The position numbers were made by a program, and so were the translations under genes. Shown here in pieces: positions 1 to 7,903 of a DNA stretch of 13,476 nucleotides. The notes beneath the pieces were generated by a model that saw nothing but the letters and a program-made list of their open reading frames with translations, was not told the origin of the DNA and searched no databases. Position 1 is the stretch's first letter. Each line of letters starts with the position of its first letter. Source of the DNA: JAAZBV01 sp964499695 (GTDB lineage Bacteria > Desulfobacterota > DSM-4660 > Desulfatiglandales > HGW-15); NCBI GenBank assembly GCA_964499695.1, contig CAZCMD010000136.1, positions 1 through 13,476 on the forward strand, given 5' to 3'.

Positions 1-56
1 CCCCCCCGCACCCCCCGTTTTCTTTATATTTATTTTTTGTCTTTAACCATACAAGT

Positions 57-233
57 GCACGGAGAGCACGGAGAAAATCTTTTTATTATTTTATCAATAA
101 ATGATTTATGTTTTTCTTAGCGCCCTTTGCGTCTTTGCGGTTCAATTTTAGCTTGTCACTTCTACCATACAAGGACACTGAGGTCACGGAGACTTAATCT
201 TTTAAGTTTTTATCTCCGTGTCCTCCGTGGTTA
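57..233. repeat. Intergenic CACGGAG-type repeat, copy 1
   Basis: The 344 bases before the first gene hold no credible coding region. Most of them are this repeat. It opens with tandem CACGGAG units (about 57-75), runs through an AT-rich stretch, then the block 'cttagcgccctttgcgtctt' and 'gcggttcaattttagc', and closes with the inverted form CTCCGTG (about 211-228). The reverse complement of positions 7040-7205 matches it closely over its length, so there are two inverted copies in this window. The 10-mer ACCATACAAG occurs at 46-55 and 164-173 here, and inverted at 7079-7088. CACGGAG and 'tttgcgtctttgcgg' blocks are familiar as short non-coding repeats in deltaproteobacterial genomes. I see no transposase. 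The C-rich run at 1-17 has no evident function. From 234 to 344 I see nothing, including no strong terminator for the pump gene. Confidence 0.8.
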
Positions 234-344
234 GATACAAGACCCATTTTATATGTCATCGATTATATGCCAAAAAGTACTTAGCTTAACGCAAAACACA
301 TAAAAACGGGAATCCATTTTTTCTTCTTAAAACACCATTAACTT

Positions 345-3300
345 TTAAACGGCTTTTTTCTTCCTTTTAAACTTCTCCTGAAGGCGGTCAAAGTAGATAT
401 AGAATACCGGGGTTATAAAAAGTGTCAGGAACTGGGAAAATATCAGGCCCCCAACTACTGCAAGCCCGAGGGGCTGCCTTGATTCAGCACCTGCTCCAAG
501 CCCAAGCGCGATGGGGAGTGTACCCATAAGTGCCGCCATTGTAGTCATCATGATAGGTCTGAACCTTACGACACACGCATCAAAGATGGCAGTTTTGGCA
601 TCCTTGTTTTCCGTTCTCCTCGCCTCAATTGCAAAGTCTATCATCATGATGCCGTTTTTCTTGACAAGACCTATGAGCATAATAACGCCCACAAAAGAAT
701 ATAAGCTGAGCTCAACATTGAATATAAGAAGGGTCACCAGCGCCCCGAAACCCGCAAAAGGCAAAGCTGAAAGTATTGTCAAAGGATGTATGAAGCTTTC
801 ATACAGGATACCCAGCACCATATAGATTACAAGCACTGCCATCAGGAGCAGCAGACCCAGCCCCTTCATGGATGACTGGAATGCCTCAGCTGTGCCCTGA
901 AAACTCAGGGTTATCTTGGCAGGAAGCTCTCTTGCAGCCATCGCCTTTATGCGGTCTATTGCCTGCCCCAGCGATGTGCCCTGGCTGAGGGAGAAGGAGA
1001 GCGTTACTGAAACCTGCTGACCTGTATGATTTATTGAAAGGGCACTGATAGACTGTGTAAGCTTTGCCACCGCCTCAAGGGGTACAAGGGCACCGCTATT
1101 GGAACGTACATACAGAAGAGATAATGATTCAGGATTCATCTGGAATTCAGGTGCAACCTCGAGCAATACAACATAGGTATCGTTAGGGGCATATATGTTT
1201 GATATCTGCCTTGTGCCATAGGCGCTGTAAAGGGTGCTCTCGATCTGAGCCACTGATATCCCAAGTTCGGATGCCTTGTCCCTGTCAATATCGACCTTGA
1301 GAGTGGGATTTTTCAGTAAAAGGTCACTGCTGACATCAGTAATACCTTCGATTTCCCTCATCTTCGCTTCCATAAGGGATGCTGCCTTAAACAGCTCTTT
1401 TGTATCCGGCCCCTGAATGGTCACCTGATATTCGCTTTTACCGGGTCGTCCGCCCATCCTTATAGGCGGCGGATTCTGTAGAAATACCCTTATTCCGGGC
1501 ACCTTTGACATGGCCCCCCTGAGACTGTTTATCACCCCATCTATGGTTAACTCGCGTTCACTCTTGGGTTTTAAAACAAGAAGGAGCATCCCGGAGTTAC
1601 CTGAATCCGCCCTTGACATGGCGGCAATTACATTAGGGTCTTTCTGTGCTATTTTTGCTACCTCCATCTGATGGGCTGACATTGATTCAAATGATATCCC
1701 TTCAATTGCCTCTGTTTGGCCCATGACCCTGGCCATATCTTCACTTGGCAGAAAGCCTTTCGGGATTAATGTAAAAAGATAGCCGGTTGCTAAAAGAACC
1801 AGAAGAGAAAAAAACATCATGAAACGCCTGTGAGCAATGGACCAGGTAAGCCCCTTTTTATAAATATAGAGCATCAACTGAAATATCTTTTCCGATGCAT
1901 AAAAAAGCCTGTTGTGATGCTGTTCCTCTACAGGCTTAAGGAATCTGCTGCAGAGCATCGGGACAAGTGTGAGAGAGATAAACCCTGATATCAGAATAGC
2001 AGCCCCGATTGTTACACCGAATTCTGAAAACAGCCTGCCGACAATACCACCCATAAACAGGATCGGGAGAAACACCGCAGAGAGTGATAATGTCATGGAT
2101 ACAATTGTAAATCCCACCTCCTTTGAACCTGTTAAGGCTGCCTCCAGAGGTCCCTTCCCCATTTCCATATGCCTTACTATGTTTTCCAGCATAACAATGG
2201 CATCGTCAACGACAAAACCAAGGCACAGCGTGAGCGCCATAAGGGAGAGGTTATCAAGGCTGTAGTTGAGAAAATACATGACTGCAAAGGTCCCAACAAT
2301 GGACATTGGAAGCGCCAGGGAGGGGATTATTGTGGCTGAGATCGTTCTTAAAAACAAAAATATTACAAGCACAACAAGGAACAGTGTAAGCACAAGTGTG
2401 AGTTTGACGTCATTTACCGAATCCCGTATGGATTCGGATTGGTCGAACAGGATCTTTAAAGAGACAGAGGCAGGAAGCTGATCCTTCAGAGAGTCTAAAA
2501 GCTTACGCGCATCTTTCGCGACCTGCACGGTGTTTGAGCCTGGCTGACGCTGGATAGCGAGTATTATGGAGCGCTTCATGCTGTCCTTATCAATGTACCA
2601 TGCCTCGGCCTTATTGTTCTGAACGCTGTCAAACACATTTCCCAGTTCTTTTAATCTAACAGGCCTTCCATTTTTATAGCTGACTATAAGTTCTCTGTAT
2701 CCCGCGGCGTTCCTGATCTGGCCTTCTGTCTCAATGGTGAATGACCTGTCAGGCCCGTAGAGGGTTCCGGTGGGCAGATTGACGTTTGATGTCTGTACAC
2801 TCTGGACTACCTCATCTATGCCTATGCCTTTATTAGCAAGTTTGTTGGGATCAACCTGTATCCTGACCGCATATTTCTGGGGACCGAAAACATTTACCTG
2901 GGCCACGCCATTAACAACAGAAAGACGCTGGCCAAGAAAGGTATCCGCGTATTCATTAAGGTCTGAAAGGGGCATGGTGTCAGATGTCATAACCATAAAC
3001 AGGATCGGCTGTTCCGCAGGGTTTACCTTCCTGAAGGTTGGCGGGCTCGGCATGTCAGACGGCAATGCCCTCTGGGACGATGAAATGGCCGTCTGCACGT
3101 CCAGCGCTGCCGCATCTATATTGCGACTGAGGTTGAACTGGATATTGATATTGGTCCTGCCCAGTGAACTGCTGGAGGTCATGGAATCAATACCGTTAAT
3201 GGTGGAAAACTGTTTTTCCAGAGGGGTTGCGACTGATGATGCCATTGTCTCAGGGCTTGCGCCGGGCAGGCCTGCTGAAACCTGGATCGTTGGAAAGTCC

Positions 3301-3422
3301 ACATTGGGGAGGTCGCTCACGGGGAGCTGCCTGTAACCGGTTATACCGAAAATGATTATCCCTGCCATAAGGAGGGTGGTGGCAACCGGACGTCTTATGA
3401 ATATATCTGATATGCCTTTCAC
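345..3422 (-). CDS. RND-family (HAE1/MdtB-MdtC-like) efflux pump, inner membrane
   Basis: This is the inner-membrane proton-antiport subunit of a tripartite drug or solute efflux system. It has 1025 residues, the usual full length for the family. The layout is canonical: TM1 near 11-30, first periplasmic porter region about 39-330, TM2-6 about 340-495, TM7 near 532-553, second periplasmic region about 554-855, and TM8-12 about 857-1015. The proton-relay aspartates are present as D406-D407 in GFVVDDAIVMLEN. The matching lysine lies in GLVKKNGIMMIDFA (K922). The KKN form resembles MdtB/MdtC more than AcrB, although here a single pump gene is present and probably makes a homotrimer. The start is GTG at 3420-3422. 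It overlaps the adaptor stop codon as GTGA and has a GGAG about 10 bases upstream, so translation is probably coupled. The substrate cannot be told from sequence. The gene is intact and is the last in its operon. Confidence 0.95.
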   Translation of the reverse strand: MKGISDIFIRRPVATTLLMAGIIIFGITGYRQLPVSDLPNVDFPTIQVSAGLPGASPETMASSVATPLEKQFSTINGIDSMTSSSSLGRTNINIQFNLSRNIDAAALDVQTAISSSQRALPSDMPSPPTFRKVNPAEQPILFMVMTSDTMPLSDLNEYADTFLGQRLSVVNGVAQVNVFGPQKYAVRIQVDPNKLANKGIGIDEVVQSVQTSNVNLPTGTLYGPDRSFTIETEGQIRNAAGYRELIVSYKNGRPVRLKELGNVFDSVQNNKAEAWYIDKDSMKRSIILAIQRQPGSNTVQVAKDARKLLDSLKDQLPASVSLKILFDQSESIRDSVNDVKLTLVLTLFLVVLVIFLFLRTISATIIPSLALPMSIVGTFAVMYFLNYSLDNLSLMALTLCLGFVVDDAIVMLENIVRHMEMGKGPLEAALTGSKEVGFTIVSMTLSLSAVFLPILFMGGIVGRLFSEFGVTIGAAILISGFISLTLVPMLCSRFLKPVEEQHHNRLFYASEKIFQLMLYIYKKGLTWSIAHRRFMMFFSLLVLLATGYLFTLIPKGFLPSEDMARVMGQTEAIEGISFESMSAHQMEVAKIAQKDPNVIAAMSRADSGNSGMLLLVLKPKSERELTIDGVINSLRGAMSKVPGIRVFLQNPPPIRMGGRPGKSEYQVTIQGPDTKELFKAASLMEAKMREIEGITDVSSDLLLKNPTLKVDIDRDKASELGISVAQIESTLYSAYGTRQISNIYAPNDTYVVLLEVAPEFQMNPESLSLLYVRSNSGALVPLEAVAKLTQSISALSINHTGQQVSVTLSFSLSQGTSLGQAIDRIKAMAARELPAKITLSFQGTAEAFQSSMKGLGLLLLMAVLVIYMVLGILYESFIHPLTILSALPFAGFGALVTLLIFNVELSLYSFVGVIMLIGLVKKNGIMMIDFAIEARRTENKDAKTAIFDACVVRFRPIMMTTMAALMGTLPIALGLGAGAESRQPLGLAVVGGLIFSQFLTLFITPVFYIYFDRLQEKFKRKKKAV

Positions 3423-4627
3423 GACTGTTTTTCTCCGGTTGTTTTAGATTCGTTAATTACTGTAACCTTTGCACCGGGATAGATCATCAACTGCCCGTCT
3501 GTTACCACTGTTTCATCGGGTGAAACGCCTGATTCAATTACTATATGATTATTACTCTGCTCGCCTGTCTTTACCTTGCGCTGCTCTACTGTCATATCAT
3601 TTTTTAAAACATATACATAGGTGCCCTCCTGCCCCATCTGTACCGCTGACAACGGTGTGGCAACAGCCCCAGTCTTTGTTCCAAGGACAAGAACCACATT
3701 TACAAACATACCGGGCCACAGGCGTAAATCCGTGTTTTCAAATATAGCCTTCAGGTCAACTGTGCCTGAGTCGGTGCTTATTGCATTATCAATAAAGGTC
3801 AATTTACCTTTATAGGTTTTATCTTTCTGCCCTGGCATGGTTGCCTGTACTTCAAGATCATGTTCAGCCATCCTTGCCTTGATATCCGAAAGGTACTGCT
3901 CCGCGGCTGCAAATTTTACTGAGACAGGCATAAGCTGATTGATCACCATCAGGGGATTATTTATGTCATTTTTGTTTACAAGGTTACCTTCATGTATCAG
4001 TATTGCCCCTGCCTTCCCGTTGATAGGTGACCGGATGCTGCAATAAGAGATATCCAGCATGGCGTTCTCAAGGGCTGCCTCATCCCCTTTAATAACGGCC
4101 TTAAGGGACTCAGCGTCTGCCTCTATCTGTTCAGCCTGTGACTTTGTCACATAATCCTTTTTTAACAGGTCAGCATAGCGTGCTGCATCCTTCAGGGCCT
4201 TTTCAAGTTTTATACGGTCCCTTTCAAGGTTGGACTTAGCAGAATCAAGTACTGTCTGATATGGCTTGTCATCAATGGTAAAAAGGAGCTGCCCCTTTTC
4301 TACGTTCTCTCCCTCCTGAACATGCTGGCCTGTTACAAGCCCTGAGACCCGTGAAGATACCTTTACTGTAGATAGTGACTCAACAGTACCTACTGCAGAA
4401 AGGGTAATGGGTACATCAAGCGTGATAACAGGCGCTGTCTTAACAGGAAGGGATGGCATGGGCCGTTTTTCTTCCTCCCCTGAGCACCCGGATAATGCTG
4501 CGGTCAACAGGGTTATAAATATCAAAATAAAAGGGATATGGATCAGGCCTTTAATGCAACGTCTGGTAGAAGGCCATTTATCACCCGGTAAAATAACGCT
4601 TTTTAATGTAAATATTTCTCTTATCAT
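3419..4627 (-). CDS. Periplasmic adaptor lipoprotein of RND efflux system (membrane fusion protein)
   Basis: This adaptor bridges the RND pump and the TolC-type channel. It has 402 residues. After a basic N-terminus and a hydrophobic segment (about 28-44) comes the lipobox L-S-G-C with C48, so the mature protein should be lipid-anchored in the inner membrane. Domain order follows the HlyD/AcrA pattern: first lipoyl half about 88-122 (SRVSGLV...GENVEKGQLLF), helical hairpin about 123-195, second lipoyl half about 198-218 (IRSPINGKAG), beta-barrel about 230-315 and membrane-proximal domain about 320-395. The ATG start overlaps the preceding stop as TAATG and has a GAGG about 10 bases upstream. 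This supports the long 27-residue N-terminus ahead of the signal helix, which is unusual for such proteins. A start closer to the helix cannot be excluded. Its own stop overlaps the pump start. The gene is intact. Confidence 0.93.
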   Translation of the reverse strand: MIREIFTLKSVILPGDKWPSTRRCIKGLIHIPFILIFITLLTAALSGCSGEEEKRPMPSLPVKTAPVITLDVPITLSAVGTVESLSTVKVSSRVSGLVTGQHVQEGENVEKGQLLFTIDDKPYQTVLDSAKSNLERDRIKLEKALKDAARYADLLKKDYVTKSQAEQIEADAESLKAVIKGDEAALENAMLDISYCSIRSPINGKAGAILIHEGNLVNKNDINNPLMVINQLMPVSVKFAAAEQYLSDIKARMAEHDLEVQATMPGQKDKTYKGKLTFIDNAISTDSGTVDLKAIFENTDLRLWPGMFVNVVLVLGTKTGAVATPLSAVQMGQEGTYVYVLKNDMTVEQRKVKTGEQSNNHIVIESGVSPDETVVTDGQLMIYPGAKVTVINESKTTGEKQS

Positions 4628-6129
4628 TACTGTTTTTCCTCTATTGTTGCAGCCGGAAACCTATCCAGCAGTTTCATATTTTCTTCATGGTTGTCTGACC
4701 ATAACATCCCTGTATTCCTGGCCAGCTGGGAAAATGATATGTACCAGTCAGACTGGGCCGATATCTGCTGTGCCCTTGCATTCATGAGTGTACTCTGGGC
4801 CGAAAGCATATCAAGAAGTGCACCAACTCCCTCTTTATAGCGTCCCAGTGCAACTTCATATGAACTGGTGGCGCTTGCCATTAGGTCATTTACAGCCTTT
4901 AAACGCTCAACCGATGTCTGAAGCGCGAAATAGCTTGACCAGACCTGTAAAATGATACTCTGCCTGAGTGACTGGAGTTTTGCCTTCTGGATTTCAGCAT
5001 CCTGTTCTGATTTTAAAAGTCTGTTACGTCTAATGCTGCCATCCCAGATCGGAATCTTGAGCTGAAGGGCTGCGCTGTTATCTGCCTTGAATTCCGAATC
5101 GAGGTCACTGTAAGCTGAACTGACTGTGTTCCCTAAAGAGAGAGAGGGATATATCTCAGACTTGGACACCCTGGTATGGGCCATGGATGCCTCTGCACGG
5201 TTTCTCTGTGCAGCGAGGTCCGGGCTGTTTACCTCTGCGATTTTTATATAGTCATCAACGGCTGTTCCCATACTTTCAACAGGAGGATTCATGGGGATAT
5301 CCTCTATGTCATATGGTGTATTGGCCGGTATGCCCATAGCTGTAGCAAGTGCCCCGCGTATGGTCTTTACGCTCCCTTTTGCATTTTCAAGATTTAAAAC
5401 TGCCTGGGACATGGATGTCTTTGCCTGAAGGACATCCGCTATGGTGGCAAGCCCGTTAAGGTGGCGTTCATTGGCTGCATCAAGTGCTGTTGACGCCTCC
5501 TTCATGGATGTCTCAAGGGCCTTTTCAAGGGCCTTTGCATTTGCATAGGTGAAATAGGCCTCAATAACATTAAAAACCTGGTCCTGTATAGCGGCATTAT
5601 GGGTGAAATCAGCGGCGATCAGGGTTCTTCTCTTTTCCTCTATTGAGGCCGCCCTTCCCCCGAAATCAAAAAGCAGCCATGTGAGCCCAAGTGATGAGGA
5701 GAGTCCGTTATTGGATGGACCCATTCTCCTCTCAGAGGTGATGTTATCCAGTCTTGATGCACCTATGGAGCCAATAATTTCCGGATATCTATCACCTTTG
5801 GCGACCATCATATCTGCGGCAGCAGAGCGTGCTGCATACCATGTCTGTCTTGTATCAGGGCTGTTACTTAATGCAACATCAATAATGTCGGAAAGCCTCC
5901 ACTTTGCCCCCTGTTTAATAAGGTCCTCTGGTATATCGGCAGGTATATTTTCAGGCTGTGAGGTTATATCATCAGCCGGTTTCCAGGATGACCCCGGAGA
6001 TGGTGCAACATACTCATCTAATGATGCTTTACCAAAAGGATGAATACACCCGGAAATAAAAATACCGCCCGAGATAATTAAGGCCATAATTCCCGGACGG
6101 GCTATTTGAATGAATCCCGTTTTATACAT
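4627..6129 (-). CDS. TolC-family outer membrane efflux lipoprotein (NodT/OprM type)
   Basis: This is the outer-membrane channel component of the efflux system. With the ATG at 6127-6129 it has 500 residues, the normal family length. I prefer this start over an upstream in-frame TTG at 6163-6165. It gives a clean lipoprotein signal (MYKTGFIQIARPG, then a hydrophobic stretch ending I-S-G-C, C28) and has an AGGA about 9 bases upstream. Two outer-membrane-efflux repeats follow, roughly 80-275 and 290-485. They carry the helical patterns typical of TolC (GLTWLLFDFGGRAA in the first, LKIPIWDGSIRRNRL in the second, and YKEGVGALLDMLSAQSTL). It is first in the operon: its TAA stop overlaps the adaptor ATG. 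A sigma-70 promoter with perfect hexamers lies about 125-153 bases upstream of the start. The order outer-membrane protein, adaptor, pump is less common than adaptor, pump, outer-membrane protein. Confidence 0.92.
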   Translation of the reverse strand: MYKTGFIQIARPGIMALIISGGIFISGCIHPFGKASLDEYVAPSPGSSWKPADDITSQPENIPADIPEDLIKQGAKWRLSDIIDVALSNSPDTRQTWYAARSAAADMMVAKGDRYPEIIGSIGASRLDNITSERRMGPSNNGLSSSLGLTWLLFDFGGRAASIEEKRRTLIAADFTHNAAIQDQVFNVIEAYFTYANAKALEKALETSMKEASTALDAANERHLNGLATIADVLQAKTSMSQAVLNLENAKGSVKTIRGALATAMGIPANTPYDIEDIPMNPPVESMGTAVDDYIKIAEVNSPDLAAQRNRAEASMAHTRVSKSEIYPSLSLGNTVSSAYSDLDSEFKADNSAALQLKIPIWDGSIRRNRLLKSEQDAEIQKAKLQSLRQSIILQVWSSYFALQTSVERLKAVNDLMASATSSYEVALGRYKEGVGALLDMLSAQSTLMNARAQQISAQSDWYISFSQLARNTGMLWSDNHEENMKLLDRFPAATIEEKQ

Positions 6130-6174
6130 AATGAATTTCCTAAAATATAACAGTAAAAGGATCAACCAAATCTA

Positions 6175-6189
6175 TAGATCCCTGATCTA
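6175..6189. promoter_or_regulatory. Inverted repeat in the efflux operon leader
   Basis: TAGATC and GATCTA form 6-bp arms around a CCT centre. The repeat overlaps a neighbouring palindrome, ATCTATAGAT (6170-6179). It lies in the predicted 5' leader, 45 or more bases before the TolC-type start codon. It could be a second operator or a small RNA hairpin. Arms this short could also arise by chance. Confidence 0.3.
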
Positions 6190-6253
6190 AAGGGAGAGGC
6201 AGGAACCATTTGCTGCGAAAAACCCCTGAAATTAAAACATATTATCGGCATGG

Positions 6254-6282
6254 ATTATAAAATTGTAAATTTACCATGTCAA
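6254..6282 (-). promoter_or_regulatory. Consensus sigma-70 promoter of the efflux operon with palindromic spacer
   Basis: Read on the minus strand, TTGACA (6277-6282) is followed by exactly 17 bases and then TATAAT (6254-6259). Both hexamers match the consensus perfectly. The spacer contains the perfect 10-bp palindrome GTAAATTTAC (6265-6274). A palindrome between the -35 and -10 elements of an otherwise maximal promoter suggests control by a dimeric repressor such as TetR or MarR, which is common for RND operons. That is inference, and no regulator gene lies in the window. Transcription would start near 6246, leaving a leader of about 117 bases. Confidence 0.8.
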
Positions 6283-6348
6283 ATCCATTTTGTTTATTCT
6301 TCTAATTAAATTGTTAAAAAAGTGTAAAATATTTGGAATATCCGGAAT

Positions 6349-6858
6349 CTACGGGACTTTATATTCCACGCCATGACAACCTGCACATAAATTTACTGAT
6401 TTTTTATGCTGGTGATGGCACTTATTACAGTCAGGTGTCTTCCCGTCATGGGGAGAAAAATGTGGATTTATCGGAAGCTTTTTTGATGCCTCAATTAAGG
6501 CCTGCGGATCATTATGACATGTCTGGCACACACTTGAGGCCACAGCCTTTTTAGGTTCTGTATTTTCATGACATTCATTGCATGTCAACCCGTTAAGCTT
6601 GTGTTTATGGCTTAGGGGCATTTTTATCCGTAAACTTGTTTCACCTGAATGGCATGAATCACAATCACCCCCTGCCATTTCAGATGTATCAACATGGCCC
6701 TGGGGCAAAACATCCTTATCTGTATGACATGCCTTGCATTCCCCTGCTTTAGGAGAGGCAGGTGCTTTAACAGCCACAGTTTTATCAACTTCTTTAACGC
6801 CGCATGCAAGAAAGAACAAAAGACAAAACCCGGTCAGATATATAGTGTATTTATGCAT
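6349..6858 (-). CDS. Six-haem cytochrome c lipoprotein (cytochrome c3 / flavocytochrome-c tetrahaem-like)
   Basis: This is a probable periplasm-facing electron carrier of 169 residues with six CXXCH haem-attachment motifs at 41-45, 66-70, 93-97, 111-115, 144-148 and 158-162. Further histidines (H55, H84, H86, H133, H137, H149, H151) could be distal ligands. The signal segment ends F-L-A-C-G with C19, a slightly atypical lipobox, so membrane anchoring by lipid is likely. The C-terminal four-haem part, with NPHFSPHDGKTPDCNKCH and the closing CAGCH, resembles the tetrahaem domain of Shewanella flavocytochrome c fumarate reductase (Cytochrom_c3_2 type). No flavoprotein partner is encoded nearby. 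The ATG start has AAGGG six bases upstream. The gene lies upstream of the efflux operon on the same strand but is separated by 219 bases that hold that operon's own promoter, so it is probably a separate unit. Confidence 0.88.
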   Translation of the reverse strand: MHKYTIYLTGFCLLFFLACGVKEVDKTVAVKAPASPKAGECKACHTDKDVLPQGHVDTSEMAGGDCDSCHSGETSLRIKMPLSHKHKLNGLTCNECHENTEPKKAVASSVCQTCHNDPQALIEASKKLPINPHFSPHDGKTPDCNKCHHQHKKSVNLCAGCHGVEYKVP

Positions 6859-7026
6859 TTTTTACCCTTTTATTATAAGCAATGACTAAATATATTTAAT
6901 TTACAGTAATCATCATTAATAATTATTAATTACTAATTTTAGACACTATAAAGATGGTGATCATTTGTGTCAATTCTAAAAATATTGTTAAACAGCAGGT
7001 ATTAGAATCCAAAATGAAAGATACTT

Positions 7027-7042
7027 ATGCTCTATAGAGCAT
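7027..7042. repeat. 16-bp perfect palindrome followed by a T run
   Basis: Positions 7027-7042 read ATGCTCTATAGAGCAT on both strands. As RNA this gives a 6-bp stem with a TATA loop. On the plus strand it is followed by TTTTCTTTT, like a weak intrinsic terminator, but no plus-strand gene ends here. It sits at the edge of repeat copy 2 and may be part of that element. From 6859 to 7026 the DNA is AT-rich and I see no gene, and no promoter I would stand behind for the cytochrome gene. Confidence 0.45.
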
Positions 7043-7205
7043 TTTTCTTTTAAGCTTTTACTCCGTGCTCTCTGTGTTCTTGTATGGTTGAAGTGACAGA
7101 CTAAAATTGAACCACAAAGACGCAAAGGGCGCTAAGAAAAACAAAAATTATTTATTGATAATATAATAAAAAGATTTTCTCCGTGCTCTCTGTGTACTCC
7201 GTGGT
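7040..7205 (-). repeat. Intergenic CACGGAG-type repeat, copy 2 (inverted relative to copy 1)
   Basis: The reverse complement of this stretch matches 57-233. The shared blocks are AGAGCACGGAGAAAATC, TTTTTATTAT, ATTATCAATAAAT, 'tttttcttagcgccctttg', 'gcgtcttt' and CAATTTTAG, followed by the CCATACAAG unit and a further CACGGAG. Differences are scattered point changes rather than one break, so the copies are diverged relatives and not a recent duplication. Its outer edge toward 7205 carries CTCCGTG units (about 7178-7205). This repeat fills most of the 419-base gap between the cytochrome gene and the next gene. No coding region is credible here. Confidence 0.8.
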
Positions 7206-7277
7206 GAAAATTCAGGTTGTTATATTTGCTCCGCCTTATTCTTAAGCGAGATAATAGCTCAACAACAGGGCAGGATA

Positions 7278-7805
7278 TTAACCAGTCATAATAGCCGGTT
7301 TTCCGAGTTCCACAATCTCTGTATCCCAGATGCATTCGCCAGCGCAATTCCAGCCATAATACCAGAGATAGGTCTGACTCCGTGCACGGGAGTATGGAGT
7401 AATTATGATACCGCTGTATTCTTTTGCAACCTCTTCCCACATGATGTAATTAGTAAACTGTCCCATAATTTCTTTGAACAGATCCTTTCCATACTGGCCG
7501 GTAAATTGGTCAAGCTCTTCATGGCTTTGCAGAGGTTTTATATTATCCGAAAAATCATGCCCGAACCTTTGAGTAAACGCATCTATATTCTTCACATCTT
7601 TAAGAAAAAGTATCCTGGATGTATCAAGGATATTCACCGAATGGCGATAATGAAGGGCTTCAGGCTGTAACTGCACGGCCTCGCACCATCGCTTCCAGCT
7701 CCCGTTAACATCAAACCAGAGGCCATTGGGTTTTGGATGTCCCATCTGCGAATAGGTCATCCTCTGTAATGTTACAGGATTTTGTGCCCAGTGGTAATAG
7801 GTCAT
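7278..7805 (-). CDS. Conserved protein of unknown function, Trp/Tyr-rich C-terminus
   Basis: The protein has 175 residues, with no signal peptide and no membrane segment. I cannot assign a function. It starts MTYYHWAQNP, has a KPNGLWFDVNGSWKRWCEA block near 25-43, and has a region rich in charged residues and F/Y near 65-120. It ends with GIIITPYSRARSQ followed by WYYGWNCAGECIWDTEI near 148-164. The combination YHW, GLW..V.G.W..WC, I.PY and WYYGW.CA..CIW looks like a conserved family seen in bacteria and phages, from memory only. The first ATG is kept because it retains the YHW block, although it has no clear ribosome-binding site. Instead, a strong hairpin (7817-7843) ends 11 bases before the ATG. 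The gene follows the cupin gene by 98 bases. Codon use looks like that of its neighbours. Confidence 0.75.
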   Translation of the reverse strand: MTYYHWAQNPVTLQRMTYSQMGHPKPNGLWFDVNGSWKRWCEAVQLQPEALHYRHSVNILDTSRILFLKDVKNIDAFTQRFGHDFSDNIKPLQSHEELDQFTGQYGKDLFKEIMGQFTNYIMWEEVAKEYSGIIITPYSRARSQTYLWYYGWNCAGECIWDTEIVELGKPAIMTG

Positions 7806-7816
7806 GATGCTTTATA

Positions 7817-7843
7817 CCGGAGCAGGTGTATGCCCTGCCCCGG
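7817..7843. promoter_or_regulatory. Strong hairpin directly upstream of the 7278-7805 gene
   Basis: CCGGAGCAGG (7817-7826) and CCTGCCCCGG (7834-7843) form a 10-bp stem with one G:U-type pair and a 7-base loop. On the minus strand it lies between the cupin stop codon and the ATG at 7805, ending 11 bases from that ATG. It has no following U run, so it is a poor terminator. Its position suggests a role in translation initiation, attenuation or mRNA end protection of the downstream gene. That role is inference. Confidence 0.45.
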
Positions 7844-7903
7844 ATTCTCCATGTCTATAATTTTAACTAAAATATGAATAGTTTCAGAAGCACAAGAAAT
7901 TTA

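Noticed and set aside
1..17. C-rich run (CCCCCCCGCACCCCCC) as a possible i-motif or G-quadruplex element
   Set aside because: It has only two C tracts, fewer than the four needed for an intramolecular structure, and it sits at the cut edge of the window.
300..360. TTAAAA/TTTTAA inverted repeat as a terminator of the efflux operon
   Set aside because: It is a six-pair A/T-only stem with a ten-base loop and no reliable U run, too weak to call.
511..3336. Several plus-strand open frames (for example 511-825, 1969-2265, 2770-3336) opposite the RND pump gene
   Set aside because: They are antisense to a full-length, clearly conserved pump and their translations show no family features or ribosome-binding sites.
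5603..6043. Plus-strand open frame of 146 codons opposite the TolC-type gene
   Set aside because: It is antisense to an intact conserved gene, with no recognisable motif. The hydrophobic look comes from reading the complement of helical repeats.
7132..7440. Minus-strand open frame of 102 codons overlapping the end of the 7278-7805 gene and running into repeat copy 2
   Set aside because: It is a frame-shifted reading of the larger gene, and its last third is translation of the non-coding CACGGAG repeat.
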